Assembly: GCA_041652755.1 (NCBI GenBank)
Contig: JBAZGS010000015.1
Span: forward strand, 1 to 19,079
From: JAQTTT01 sp041652755
GTDB taxonomy: Archaea; Nanobdellota; Nanobdellia; Tiddalikarchaeales; Tiddalikarchaeaceae
Length of the DNA stretch: 19,079 bases
Direction: 5' to 3'
The notes below the pieces were generated by a model. That model was not told the DNA's origin. It saw nothing but the letters and a program-made list of their open reading frames with translations, and did no database searches. The translations under genes and the position numbers were made by a program. Below are positions 5,229-13,012 of this stretch, in pieces (positions within the stretch are counted from its first letter, which is position 1; every line of letters begins with the position of its first letter).

Positions 5229-7157
5229 ATGAATAAGACAATCACTCCCATAGTCAGTGTTATCTTATTGGTCTTAATCACTATTGTTGCAAGCGTGTCT
5301 GCTTATTTTTTCATCAATTCCAATGTTATTAATTTGGAATCCCAAGGGAATTTAGATAATTATCCGGGAGCTGACAATTCAAGGATTAACTTAGTCTCAA
5401 TCACTGGCACTAAAGCATTGATTCGAAATGACGGCTCCAGCCCAGTTAATGAAGTCATAGTTTTTATCAATGGAGAATTATTGAACTTCACCCTTGACTC
5501 GCCAATTTTGCCAGGTGAAATATTCCAGATTAACTTCACAAGCCAAACAGCAGGAGAGGATTTGACAGTCAAAATACTTTACGGCAACGGCAAAGTAACG
5601 CAAAGCACAAGCTACGGTGAAGACAACAACGAAGGCAATGGTTTCACTGAATTTGATTCTGAAAATCCTGAGTATTATTATTTCCAAACCAATGATTCAA
5701 TCCTTAACTTTGAAAATGAAGAATCCGCAAAAATAAGTGCTTACTGGACTGATGAGTATCTTACTGGAGGGGAATGGTATTACACTCTTTCATATCTGGG
5801 AAATTACTGTTATTCTTCAAGCCCTGAAAATTTCTCATCAAACGCGGAATGGACTAACATAACTTTCTCTCCTTCATGGAAGGATGTTGGAAGCTATGTT
5901 AATGTGAGTTTTCACGCTGAAGATAGCAGCTTTAATTCCAATCAAACAGGTTATGAGCAGTTAATTATAGCCAGCGATGAATGGAGATGCGGCAGCAATA
6001 ATAATTACAGGACAGGACTTTACTTTTTCGGTTCCGAGAGCGCTCCGACAGGAACGGTTTCATGGCCTGCAGTCATGGCAAGGGACATTGTATCTTCAGC
6101 GTCAGCAATTGATTTGGACGGCGACGGCAATCTTGAAATAATTGCGGGCTCATACAGTCATATTTACTCTTTTTACTCTAACGGCACGAAGATGTGGGAG
6201 TATAATGACGGTGGAGTGAGTATGGCTTCCAAGCCTGTTGTTGGAGATTTAGATAGGGATGGGGATTATGAAGTTGTATCAATCGCTTATGATGATGTTG
6301 ATTCTGAAACTTATCTTTACATCTTGAATGATGATGGCACTTTAAACTGCAGCTCTGCAAGCCTGCAGTATGGAGCCGGAGCTGCAATGCCTTCACTTAT
6401 TGATTTGGACGGCGATGGAGAATTGGATGTTGTTGTTCAGGCTGCAAGTGTCTTATATGGGATATATAATAACTGCACTACTTACTGGAGTTTTTCAACA
6501 CCTATGGTTTCAGGCTCAAACCCTGCTTTCGTTGACGTTGACGGCGACGGAACTGATGAAATAATAACCTGCTCTCTTTATCTTTACGCGTTTTACACTA
6601 ATGGAACTCAGATGTGGGCTTCTGATGCTTCAAGTTGCGTGACTCCTCCTGCAATAGGGGATTTGGATGGGGATGGCAATCCTGAGATAGTTACAGGAAG
6701 CCAGAATTATGATGTAACAGCTTTCTACCTTAACGGAACTATAATGTGGACTTTTGATGAGGGAGGGCATACTACTTACAGTCCTTCACTTGGAGACTTG
6801 GACAATGACGGCAAATTAGAGGTTCTCATAGGAAGCAATGATTATAATATTTACGCGCTGTATTCTAACGGCAGTAAAATGTGGAATTTCACTGTTGGAG
6901 ACACTCCTGCTCCAAGCCCTGCGTTAGGAGATATTGACAATGACGGAATGCTTGATGTGATATTCGGCTCAAGAGACCATAAGATGTATTCCCTTTACTG
7001 GAACGGCAGTAAAATGTGGGAGTATGATTCAGGATACATAATTTATTACCCTGCAATATTGGCAGATACTGATTCTGACGGTAACCTTAATATAATCTTT
7101 GGAAACAGCAACAAAAGAATTTATACTCTTGAAAATGACGGGACAGTTCTTGATTAA
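5229..7157 (+). CDS. Pilin-signal surface protein with eight-repeat calcium-loop beta-propeller
   Basis: A 642-residue predicted surface protein. Residues 1-28 (MNKTITPIVSVILLVLITIV then ASVSAYFF) match the archaeal type IV pilin N-terminus (compare the SPVIGVILLVAIT class), suggesting processing by a prepilin peptidase near Lys3/Thr4 and insertion as a pilin-like helix. Residues 30-125 look like a pilin beta head and 145-250 an Ig-like beta domain. From about 292 to 642 there are eight repeats of about 44 residues. Each opens with a DxDxDG loop (first DLDGDG at 295-300), as in FG-GAP/VCBS repeats. Most then have a Y-x-NG[TS]-x-MW segment. Six of the eight repeats carry an N-glycosylation sequon at the same place. 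It is probably a pilus-linked adhesin or cell-surface contact protein. Ligand unknown. Confidence 0.85.
   Translation: MNKTITPIVSVILLVLITIVASVSAYFFINSNVINLESQGNLDNYPGADNSRINLVSITGTKALIRNDGSSPVNEVIVFINGELLNFTLDSPILPGEIFQINFTSQTAGEDLTVKILYGNGKVTQSTSYGEDNNEGNGFTEFDSENPEYYYFQTNDSILNFENEESAKISAYWTDEYLTGGEWYYTLSYLGNYCYSSSPENFSSNAEWTNITFSPSWKDVGSYVNVSFHAEDSSFNSNQTGYEQLIIASDEWRCGSNNNYRTGLYFFGSESAPTGTVSWPAVMARDIVSSASAIDLDGDGNLEIIAGSYSHIYSFYSNGTKMWEYNDGGVSMASKPVVGDLDRDGDYEVVSIAYDDVDSETYLYILNDDGTLNCSSASLQYGAGAAMPSLIDLDGDGELDVVVQAASVLYGIYNNCTTYWSFSTPMVSGSNPAFVDVDGDGTDEIITCSLYLYAFYTNGTQMWASDASSCVTPPAIGDLDGDGNPEIVTGSQNYDVTAFYLNGTIMWTFDEGGHTTYSPSLGDLDNDGKLEVLIGSNDYNIYALYSNGSKMWNFTVGDTPAPSPALGDIDNDGMLDVIFGSRDHKMYSLYWNGSKMWEYDSGYIIYYPAILADTDSDGNLNIIFGNSNKRIYTLENDGTVLD
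6102..7154 (+). repeat. Eight tandem protein repeats (VCBS/FG-GAP-like propeller blades)
   Basis: Aspartate-rich loops begin at residues 295, 340, 392, 436, 478, 523, 568 and 613 of the 5229 gene, with spacings of 42-52 residues. At the DNA level the copies have diverged. The longest exact match I noticed is 18 bp (AACGGCAGTAAAATGTGG at 6867-6884 and 7002-7019), consistent with repeats six and seven being the youngest pair. Confidence 0.8.
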
Positions 7158-7180
7158 ACAAACCCTCATCATATCATAAA

Positions 7181-7188
7181 TTATAAAA
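7181..7188 (+). promoter_or_regulatory. TATA box of the flavoprotein-pyruvate kinase operon
   Basis: TTATAAAA is centred 29.5 nt upstream of ATG 7214. Confidence 0.45.
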
Positions 7189-7213
7189 AACTTGGCTGGA
7201 TTAAAGATTCTTA

Positions 7214-8074
7214 ATGATTTATGACTGCATTATTATTGGAAGGGGTCCTGCTGGGCTTAGCGCTGCGATTTATTTGGCAAGGGCTAACAAGAAAGTCTTG
7301 GTAATTGGAGGATTAAATAAGATTTGGAACTCTGAAGTGAAGATTAATAATTATTTTGGCACTGGAGAAATGACTGGAAAGGCTTTAATGGAAAAAGGCC
7401 AAAAGCAGGCTGAAGGATTTGGAGCTGAAATACTTGATGCATTAGTCACTAAAGTGGGTGTTGATGATAGGGGATTATTTGCTTGCTTGGCTAATGCTAA
7501 AGAATATTTTAGTAAGAAATTGTTAATCTCAACAGGTTCAAGCGCTGCTAAGAAAGAGATTAGCAACCAGGATGATTTTGTTGGCAGGGGCGTTAGTTTT
7601 TGCGTGCCTTGCGATGGCTTCTTTTTCAAGGACAAAAAAGTAATAGTTGTTGGCAATAGTGATTACGCATTAGAAGAAGCTATAGAATTATTGAATTACA
7701 CTAAAGATGTGACACTTGTCACTAATGGCAAGAAGTTAAGCTTTGATACAAAATTACTTAATAAGAATATTAAATTTGAAGAGTACTCTATTGAGAAAAT
7801 AATTGGAAGTAAAAAAGTTGAAGGAATAAAAACTAGTAAAGGAGAGATTAAAATTGATGGAATATTCATAGCATCAGGCAACGCTGACAGCAATGATTTG
7901 GCGAGAATGCTAGGAGTGATTTCTGAGAATAATAAAATCTTAGTTGATTCTAATATGAAGACTAATATTCCTGGAATATTTGCTGCAGGAGACTGCACTC
8001 CTGGATTTGGGCAAATTGCAACAGCTGTAGCTAAAGGAGCAATAGCTGCTGTTAATATTTCAAAAGAGGTATGA
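7214..8074 (+). CDS. Thioredoxin-reductase-like FAD flavoprotein
   Basis: A 286-residue flavoprotein of the low-molecular-weight thioredoxin reductase family. The FAD fold motif GRGPAG is at 9-14, the redox-active pair C130-VP-C133 is followed by DGFFFKDKKV, and the C-terminal FAD motif GIFAAGDCTPGFGQIATA starts at 254. The disulfide centre argues for a true dithiol reductase. The second dinucleotide site is unusual: GNSDYA at 147-152 replaces GGGDSA/GGGNSA. The NADPH-phosphate motif HRRxxxR is absent, the corresponding site reading LVTNGKKLSF. Electron donor is therefore uncertain (NADH, F420H2 or ferredoxin-linked). Pyruvate kinase starts 3 nt after its stop, so the two are cotranscribed. 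Confidence 0.88.
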   Translation: MIYDCIIIGRGPAGLSAAIYLARANKKVLVIGGLNKIWNSEVKINNYFGTGEMTGKALMEKGQKQAEGFGAEILDALVTKVGVDDRGLFACLANAKEYFSKKLLISTGSSAAKKEISNQDDFVGRGVSFCVPCDGFFFKDKKVIVVGNSDYALEEAIELLNYTKDVTLVTNGKKLSFDTKLLNKNIKFEEYSIEKIIGSKKVEGIKTSKGEIKIDGIFIASGNADSNDLARMLGVISENNKILVDSNMKTNIPGIFAAGDCTPGFGQIATAVAKGAIAAVNISKEV

Positions 8075-8077
8075 ATT

Positions 8078-9418
8078 ATGAAGAAGACTAAGATTGTTTG
8101 CACTATTGGCCCTGCCTGCATTGATAAGGAAACAATGAAAGAGATGTTTTTGCACGGAATGAATGCTATAAGGATTAACATGAGCCATGGGGATTTCAAG
8201 CAATATGATACAATTATTGGCAATATTAGAAGCATGTGCAATGTGCCTATTATTCTTGACACTGTGGGCCCTGAAGTCAGGACTGTGAATGAGCATATTG
8301 TTTTCAAAAAAGGCGATGTTGTCAGCTTTGGGTTAAGCGTTAACATTTTCAATAAATTGCATGAAAATGATGTTTTTTTCTTGAATGATGGATTGGATGA
8401 GGGAACTGTTAAAGAGATAAAGGGCAAAAAAGTTTTTTTGAAGATGAAAACTGACGGGGAGTTAATGCCTAATAGGAGCATTTCTTTTAGGGGAGTTAAG
8501 CTTAATCTGGCTTTGCTTACTAAGAAAGACTTAGAAGGTATTGATTACGCAATCAAAAACAATGTTGAGTTCATTGCTTTGTCCTTCACTAAATGCAAAA
8601 ATGATGTCTTGAGTATCAAGGAAAAGCTGAAAAGCTCAAGCGTGAAAATTATTGCAAAGATTGAGAACCAGGAAGGTGTTGATAATATTGATGAAATCAT
8701 CTCAGTTGCTGATGCTTTGATGGTTGCAAGGGGAGATTTAGGAATAGAGATTCCTAGCGAGAAAGTTCCAATCATTCAAAAAAAAATAATCAAGAAATGC
8801 AACTTAGCAGGTAAGTCAGTTATTGTTGCTACCCAAATGATGGAGTCAATGATTAATAACAAGACACCTACAAGGGCTGAAACTAGCGATGTGGCTAATG
8901 CTATTATTGACGGTTGCGATTCAGTCATGCTTAGCGCAGAGACCAGCATTGGAAAATACCCTTCATTAGTTGTTAAAACCATGTCTAAGATTTGCATTAA
9001 CACTGAAGCTAATTACAGCAAGAGCATTACTGGAATTATTAATGAAAGTAATGAAATCCCTGATGTTATTGCTTATAATGCTTACCTTGTTTCTGAAAGA
9101 TTGAATGCAAAAATTATTTGCTTAACCAGAAGCGGCTACACTGCAAGGATGATTAACAGGTTCAAGCCTAATAATTTAATAATAGCTTTCACGCCTAATA
9201 AAATTGTTGCAAACCAGTTAATGATTAGCTATGGAGTAATACCTGTTTATTACAAGGAATTAAAGGAGTATAGCAGCAAAGAGGTTCATAATATTACAAA
9301 ATTATGCCTAAAAAAAGACTTCGTTAACAAGAATGATGTGATAGTTTTCTCTGCTGGACTATTTGTGAAAAAAACAACCAATACTATTATTGCATACAAG
9401 GTCAAGGATTTAGTTTGA
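8078..9418 (+). CDS. pyk: Pyruvate kinase
   Basis: A 446-residue glycolytic enzyme converting phosphoenolpyruvate and ADP to pyruvate and ATP. Motifs seen: TKIVCTIGPA at the N-terminus, INMSHGD, LDTVGPEVRT, the catalytic IIAKIENQEG, the metal-binding VARGDLGIEIP, ATQMMESM, PTRAETSDVANAIIDGCDSV, and a C-terminal domain ending near TTNTIIAYKV. Retention of Glu in GPEVRT (Glu117 in the rabbit numbering) is the state associated with potassium-dependent enzymes. The adjacent Lys114 is Val here. It is shorter than bacterial enzymes with an extra C-terminal domain. It follows the flavoprotein gene by 3 nt and overlaps the convergent 9410-10897 gene by 9 nt. Confidence 0.96.
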   Translation: MKKTKIVCTIGPACIDKETMKEMFLHGMNAIRINMSHGDFKQYDTIIGNIRSMCNVPIILDTVGPEVRTVNEHIVFKKGDVVSFGLSVNIFNKLHENDVFFLNDGLDEGTVKEIKGKKVFLKMKTDGELMPNRSISFRGVKLNLALLTKKDLEGIDYAIKNNVEFIALSFTKCKNDVLSIKEKLKSSSVKIIAKIENQEGVDNIDEIISVADALMVARGDLGIEIPSEKVPIIQKKIIKKCNLAGKSVIVATQMMESMINNKTPTRAETSDVANAIIDGCDSVMLSAETSIGKYPSLVVKTMSKICINTEANYSKSITGIINESNEIPDVIAYNAYLVSERLNAKIICLTRSGYTARMINRFKPNNLIIAFTPNKIVANQLMISYGVIPVYYKELKEYSSKEVHNITKLCLKKDFVNKNDVIVFSAGLFVKKTTNTIIAYKVKDLV

Positions 9419-10897
9419 AATTATCCTGCTTTTTCCGCTTGAAAGAATATCTCTTAACTGGTACTGCCTGATATAAACTTTGATTCCGTTGTCCATTACT
9501 GCAACCTTGAAGGGTTTAGTATAGTTTATTATAGGGGTCATCTCTTCAATGACATGCTCTATTGAAAGGTTATTGGTTATTGATGAATCCGTGATTTTAT
9601 GGAAAATGCTTGAGTCAGCGCCAATCTTATGTCTGAACTGGCAAGATAGAATAGGCCCTTCAAGCTTGCTTTCTGTGTCAATTCCTATGTGGCTGACATT
9701 TTTCCATTCATCATCAATTAAGTGCTTGAATATTTTTGTGTCCTCATCAAAAAAGTGCTCGGCATTGACTTTAATGTAATTCCCTGTTTTTTTGTAGTCT
9801 CTAAAATAGTTGCAGGTGTAGTTCATGCTTGCTTTTTCATTGAACTTTTTGTTCCATAAATCATTGAATTCTTTAGTGAGAACATCATTATACAAAAGGC
9901 TTATGGCATCAGCTTCAGAGTCAAACAAAGTAAAGCCATTGCTTTTATGATAGCCATTCTTATCATTGAAATATTCTTTTATGTAATCATTGGGGACAGT
10001 GTAAAGGAAAAATAAGTTTCTTATTATGCCTCTAACTTTTTTTGTCGCTTTTTCAGGATAAACGAGAGGCTCAAAGGGGGTGAAAAGATTATTGATGCTT
10101 GTTATTTTCGCGCTTCCGTATTTGTTTTTAAGCCTGACTTTTTTTCCTAATGCTGGATTAATCAGTGTTTGTCTTAAAAGCTCCATGTGAGCGCATATTC
10201 CTTGGGTTTTTTCCTTGTCAAATTTTATGGCATCAGCTTGGCCGAATCCGCATCCGCAATTTATGTTCAATTCATCAGGGACAATTATTTTTCCGTTTAA
10301 AAATTTCACAAACCCTTTTTGCTGTATTTTGTATTCCTCATCAGTTTTCTTGCTTGGGCTTATTGCAGAATAAGCATGCCCATTAAAATAAACATCCTCT
10401 AATGGCCTGCTTTCAAGAATGTTCTCAAGCCTTTTTCTTTCAATGTGGGAATATTTGCTTATCTCTCCTCTTTCCTTATTAGGGTCCTGCCTTATATTTT
10501 CTAAATTATTGGCTTTTTCAACATAATAAATTATTGACTCAATTTTGTCCTGCTCTTTGTCTGTAAGATTGTCTTTTTCACCTAGCATTTCTCTGATTCC
10601 TTGCTCATCCCTTAGCTGCGCATTTGCTTTCAAAACCTTAAAGGGTGAATAAAAAATCTTTAATCCCTTGGATTCTATGACTAAACAAACCCCTTCCGCT
10701 TTTTTAAGCCTTGAATAATTGTTTATGTCTTCAACATAATTTTTAAAGATTATTCTTGGAATGTATTCATATTTGCTGTGCTTTAAAATGGTATTGTCAG
10801 GGGCAATGCCCGATGTTGAATACATCAAATCTGAAAGCTGGCTTAAGCTCATCTCTTCAAATCCTTGGTTGACAAACTTTGATTGTTTTGTGTTCAT
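9410..10897 (-). CDS. Uncharacterised protein with SWIM-like zinc motif
   Basis: A 495-residue protein I cannot place in a named family. In its middle, INCGCGFGQAD...GICAHMELLRQ gives a CxC-x18-CxH pattern (C214, C216, C235 and H237, counted from ATG 10897). This matches the SWIM zinc finger, found in transposase-like, helicase-associated and other nucleic-acid or protein-binding contexts. Residues about 110-165 are highly charged and helical, and the C-terminal third is alpha/beta with several aromatic patches. No signal peptide or membrane segment is seen. The frame extends to TTG 10921, but that overlaps the TATA box and ATG 10897 is better placed. It is divergent from gpsA and overlaps the pyk end by 9 nt. 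Confidence 0.75.
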   Translation of the reverse strand: MNTKQSKFVNQGFEEMSLSQLSDLMYSTSGIAPDNTILKHSKYEYIPRIIFKNYVEDINNYSRLKKAEGVCLVIESKGLKIFYSPFKVLKANAQLRDEQGIREMLGEKDNLTDKEQDKIESIIYYVEKANNLENIRQDPNKERGEISKYSHIERKRLENILESRPLEDVYFNGHAYSAISPSKKTDEEYKIQQKGFVKFLNGKIIVPDELNINCGCGFGQADAIKFDKEKTQGICAHMELLRQTLINPALGKKVRLKNKYGSAKITSINNLFTPFEPLVYPEKATKKVRGIIRNLFFLYTVPNDYIKEYFNDKNGYHKSNGFTLFDSEADAISLLYNDVLTKEFNDLWNKKFNEKASMNYTCNYFRDYKKTGNYIKVNAEHFFDEDTKIFKHLIDDEWKNVSHIGIDTESKLEGPILSCQFRHKIGADSSIFHKITDSSITNNLSIEHVIEEMTPIINYTKPFKVAVMDNGIKVYIRQYQLRDILSSGKSRIISN

Positions 10898-10923
10898 GCC
10901 TTGTTTAAAAAATAATAACAAAC

Positions 10924-10934
10924 TATTTAAAAAT
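10924..10934. promoter_or_regulatory. Shared divergent TATA element (SWIM gene / gpsA)
   Basis: TATTTAAAAAT contains the palindrome TTTAAA centred at 10928.5. It lies 26.5 nt from the gpsA ATG on the plus strand and 31.5 nt from ATG 10897 on the minus strand. The whole intergenic region is 57 nt. The palindrome reads as a TATA box in both directions and may serve both genes. Confidence 0.5.
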
Positions 10935-10954
10935 TTATTTTTTATGAATAGTTA

Positions 10955-11887
10955 ATGAAACTAGCTATTATTGGTGCGGGAAATATGGCAACTGGCTTTG
11001 CAACTCTTGCTCCTGCTGATTCAGCAGTTAAATTATACACTATTGAAAAAAGCGTTTATGATGAAATCAATAAGTTTCATTCAAATTCAAAGTATGCAAG
11101 CGTTAGATTAACTAATAATGTTTCAGCTTCAATGAATTTAGCTGAGTGCTTGAAGGATTCTGAAATTGTTGTTTTCTCAGTCCCTTCAGCTGCTTTAAGG
11201 GATGTTTGCGAAAAAGCCAAAAGCCTTATTTTAAAAAAAGCAATTATTATTATTTTGTCAAAAGGGTTGGATGAGAATGGCAGGACTATGAGTGAAGTTA
11301 TTAAAGAATATTTTTCTAATGAAATAGTTGTTGTTGGAGGCCCGAGCATTGCGAATGAGCTAATGAATAAGTCACTCACTTTTGTTGTTTTTGCCTCAAA
11401 TGGATTAGCTGCCAGTAAGTGCAAGAAACTCTTTGAAAACGATTATTATAACATTGCTGTTAGCAAAGATGTCTTGGGTGTTGAGCTTTGCAGTTTTTTG
11501 AAAAACGTTTACGCAATTTATTTAGGGATAGCTAATGGGTTAGGTTATGGCATGAACACTAAAGCTGCTCTTATTTCAAAATGCTTGGAGGAGATGAGTT
11601 TTGTTTGCGAAACATTGGGTGCTCAAAAGGATAGCGCTTATTCTTTGGCGGGAGTAGGGGATTTAATTACCACTTCTTTAAGCGATGATGGCAGGAATAA
11701 AAGGTTTGGTGAATTAGTTGCTAAAGGGAATAATGCTGAGGATGCAAAGAAAATCATTGGCCAAGTGGTTGAAGGGGATAATGCTTTAAAGATTTTAAGA
11801 AAAATAGTAGATGAAAAAAGAATTGGCTTGCCTGTTTTTGAAAAAGTTTATGGCATAGTTTTTTTAAATAATAAACCCTCTATTTAA
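10955..11887 (+). CDS. gpsA: NAD(P)-dependent sn-glycerol-3-phosphate dehydrogenase
   Basis: A 310-residue GpsA-family enzyme interconverting dihydroxyacetone phosphate and sn-glycerol-3-phosphate. The Rossmann motif AIIGAGNMATGFA is at 4-16, with VVFSVPS further on, SKGLDENGR, GGPSIANEL, the catalytic-lysine region GVELCSFLKNVYAIYLGIAN and AGVGDLITTSLSDDGRNKRFG. These follow the family order, and length is slightly below bacterial GpsA (about 330). Archaeal lipids are built on the opposite enantiomer, glycerol-1-phosphate, so GpsA in an archaeon may serve glycerol or redox metabolism rather than lipid backbones. A ferredoxin gene begins 3 nt after its stop. Confidence 0.93.
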   Translation: MKLAIIGAGNMATGFATLAPADSAVKLYTIEKSVYDEINKFHSNSKYASVRLTNNVSASMNLAECLKDSEIVVFSVPSAALRDVCEKAKSLILKKAIIIILSKGLDENGRTMSEVIKEYFSNEIVVVGGPSIANELMNKSLTFVVFASNGLAASKCKKLFENDYYNIAVSKDVLGVELCSFLKNVYAIYLGIANGLGYGMNTKAALISKCLEEMSFVCETLGAQKDSAYSLAGVGDLITTSLSDDGRNKRFGELVAKGNNAEDAKKIIGQVVEGDNALKILRKIVDEKRIGLPVFEKVYGIVFLNNKPSI

Positions 11888-11890
11888 GCC

Positions 11891-12079
11891 ATGTATCAGA
11901 TTAAGATTAACCGGGAAAAATGCAATGGCTGCGGAATATGCGCAACTATTTATCCTGATAATTGGAAGATTATGGGAAAAAAAGCTCATGTTGTTAAGTT
12001 TAAAATTAATTATGTGGGGCTGAATAAGAAAGTTATGGAGAATTGCCCAAAGCAAGCAATCACTATTGTTCAGATATAG
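11891..12079 (+). CDS. Single [4Fe-4S] cluster ferredoxin
   Basis: A 62-residue electron carrier. The cluster ligands are C11, C14 and C17 (CNGCGIC) plus C52 in the distal ENCPKQAI motif. The position that is often a fourth Cys in the first motif is Tyr21 (ATIYPDNW), which is compatible with a mono-cluster ferredoxin like those of hyperthermophilic archaea. It is cotranscribed with gpsA (3 nt gap). Its last 17 nt overlap the 3' end of the convergent AI-2E-type gene, so the final residues of both proteins are encoded by the same DNA. Confidence 0.92.
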   Translation: MYQIKINREKCNGCGICATIYPDNWKIMGKKAHVVKFKINYVGLNKKVMENCPKQAITIVQI

Positions 12080-12974
12080 TTTCATAAAAAGCTTGCAAGG
12101 CTCCTGCGAGCACTGGCCCTGCTATGAATCCAAAGACTCCTAGGGAAAAAACTCCAACTATTGCTCCTGAAACAAAAATTAATGGATTAATCTCCCTTCT
12201 TATTTTAAAAATTATGTTGAAATTGTAATGCATTAATGTGAAAAAAAGCGACTCTATTAATAATACAAAAAATATTAATTTATTTCCCATAATTAAGTAA
12301 TAAATTGAGACTAAAAGGATTAAAATCCCTACATTGAATAGGGGAACTATTGAGCTTATTGCTCCAAAAACTGACACTTCAAAAGAATAGGGAATATTGA
12401 GGAATGAAAGGCTTATATAAATTATCAGTCCTAAAAATATTGCTTTTGTGAAATATTTTAAAAAAATGCTTTTGAGTATTGAATCAAAATTTTCTTTGAA
12501 TTTTAGCAATTTCTTAATCTCTTGCTTTCTTATTTTTTTGTTTAAGCTTTCAAAAAAGGTTTGGGATTCGTATAAAAAATAAAATATTAGAAATATCATT
12601 AATACTGTTTCAAGCAATTGCTTTGAGGGGTTTAAAAAAATGCTTTGGGGATAAGTTATAGGGTTTAATATGAATGCCCCATTTAAAGGTATGAATGATG
12701 AGAAGTTTATGTTTAAGAAAAATAAGTTAAGCCTGCTGATTATGAATTGTATTAATTTAAAGAATGAGTAATAAATCAATGAAAAGGATATTATTGACAA
12801 AAAAGTGGTTATTAATGCTGAAATCCTTTTGTGATTTATAACCTTGTCAATTCTTTTAAATAAGGGTAAGGTTATGTATGTTAGTAATAAGCTGCTGAAG
12901 ATTGTTGCAAAGAACGGTGAGATTAGATAAAACAGGGATAGCAAGAGAAAGATTAATAAATAATTGAGTTTCAT
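12063..12974 (-). CDS. AI-2E/PerM-family membrane protein
   Basis: A 303-residue integral membrane protein with about seven or eight hydrophobic segments. The first (MKLNYLLIFLLLSLFYLI) starts at residue 1 and is followed by the FATIFSSLLLTYITLPLFKR region typical of the family. The C-terminal half contains GAISSIVPLFNVG and the closing VSGAIVGVFSLGVFGFIAGP block, hallmarks of PF01594 proteins, which include the E. coli autoinducer-2 exporter TqsA and sodium/proton antiporters. Substrate is not predictable; a general efflux or ion-exchange role is as likely as signalling. ATG 12974 is 24.5 nt from a TATATA element. Confidence 0.85.
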   Translation of the reverse strand: MKLNYLLIFLLLSLFYLISPFFATIFSSLLLTYITLPLFKRIDKVINHKRISALITTFLSIISFSLIYYSFFKLIQFIISRLNLFFLNINFSSFIPLNGAFILNPITYPQSIFLNPSKQLLETVLMIFLIFYFLYESQTFFESLNKKIRKQEIKKLLKFKENFDSILKSIFLKYFTKAIFLGLIIYISLSFLNIPYSFEVSVFGAISSIVPLFNVGILILLVSIYYLIMGNKLIFFVLLIESLFFTLMHYNFNIIFKIRREINPLIFVSGAIVGVFSLGVFGFIAGPVLAGALQAFYETISEQ

Positions 12975-12994
12975 TAAATTTTTAAACCTTTTTG

Positions 12995-13006
12995 GTATAT
13001 AAAAAG
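12995..13006 (-). promoter_or_regulatory. TATA box of the AI-2E-type gene
   Basis: CTTTTTATATAC on the minus strand, with the TATATA palindrome centred at 12998.5, lies 24.5 nt from ATG 12974. Confidence 0.5.
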
Positions 13007-13012
13007 GTTATA

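Noticed and set aside
6178..6564. Open frames in other phases across the propeller repeats (minus 6178-6396, plus 6370-6564)
   Set aside because: They arise from the repetitive codon pattern of the real gene; their protein composition is biased and motif-free.
6102..7154. Repeats considered as a CRISPR-like or DNA repeat array
   Set aside because: Periodicity is about 132 bp, in frame, with divergent DNA and conserved protein motifs, so it is a protein repeat.
7696..8481. Long minus-strand open frame (261 codons) opposite the flavoprotein and pyruvate kinase genes
   Set aside because: It spans two well-supported genes antisense, is hydrophobic because of the AT-rich complement, and has no family motif or promoter.
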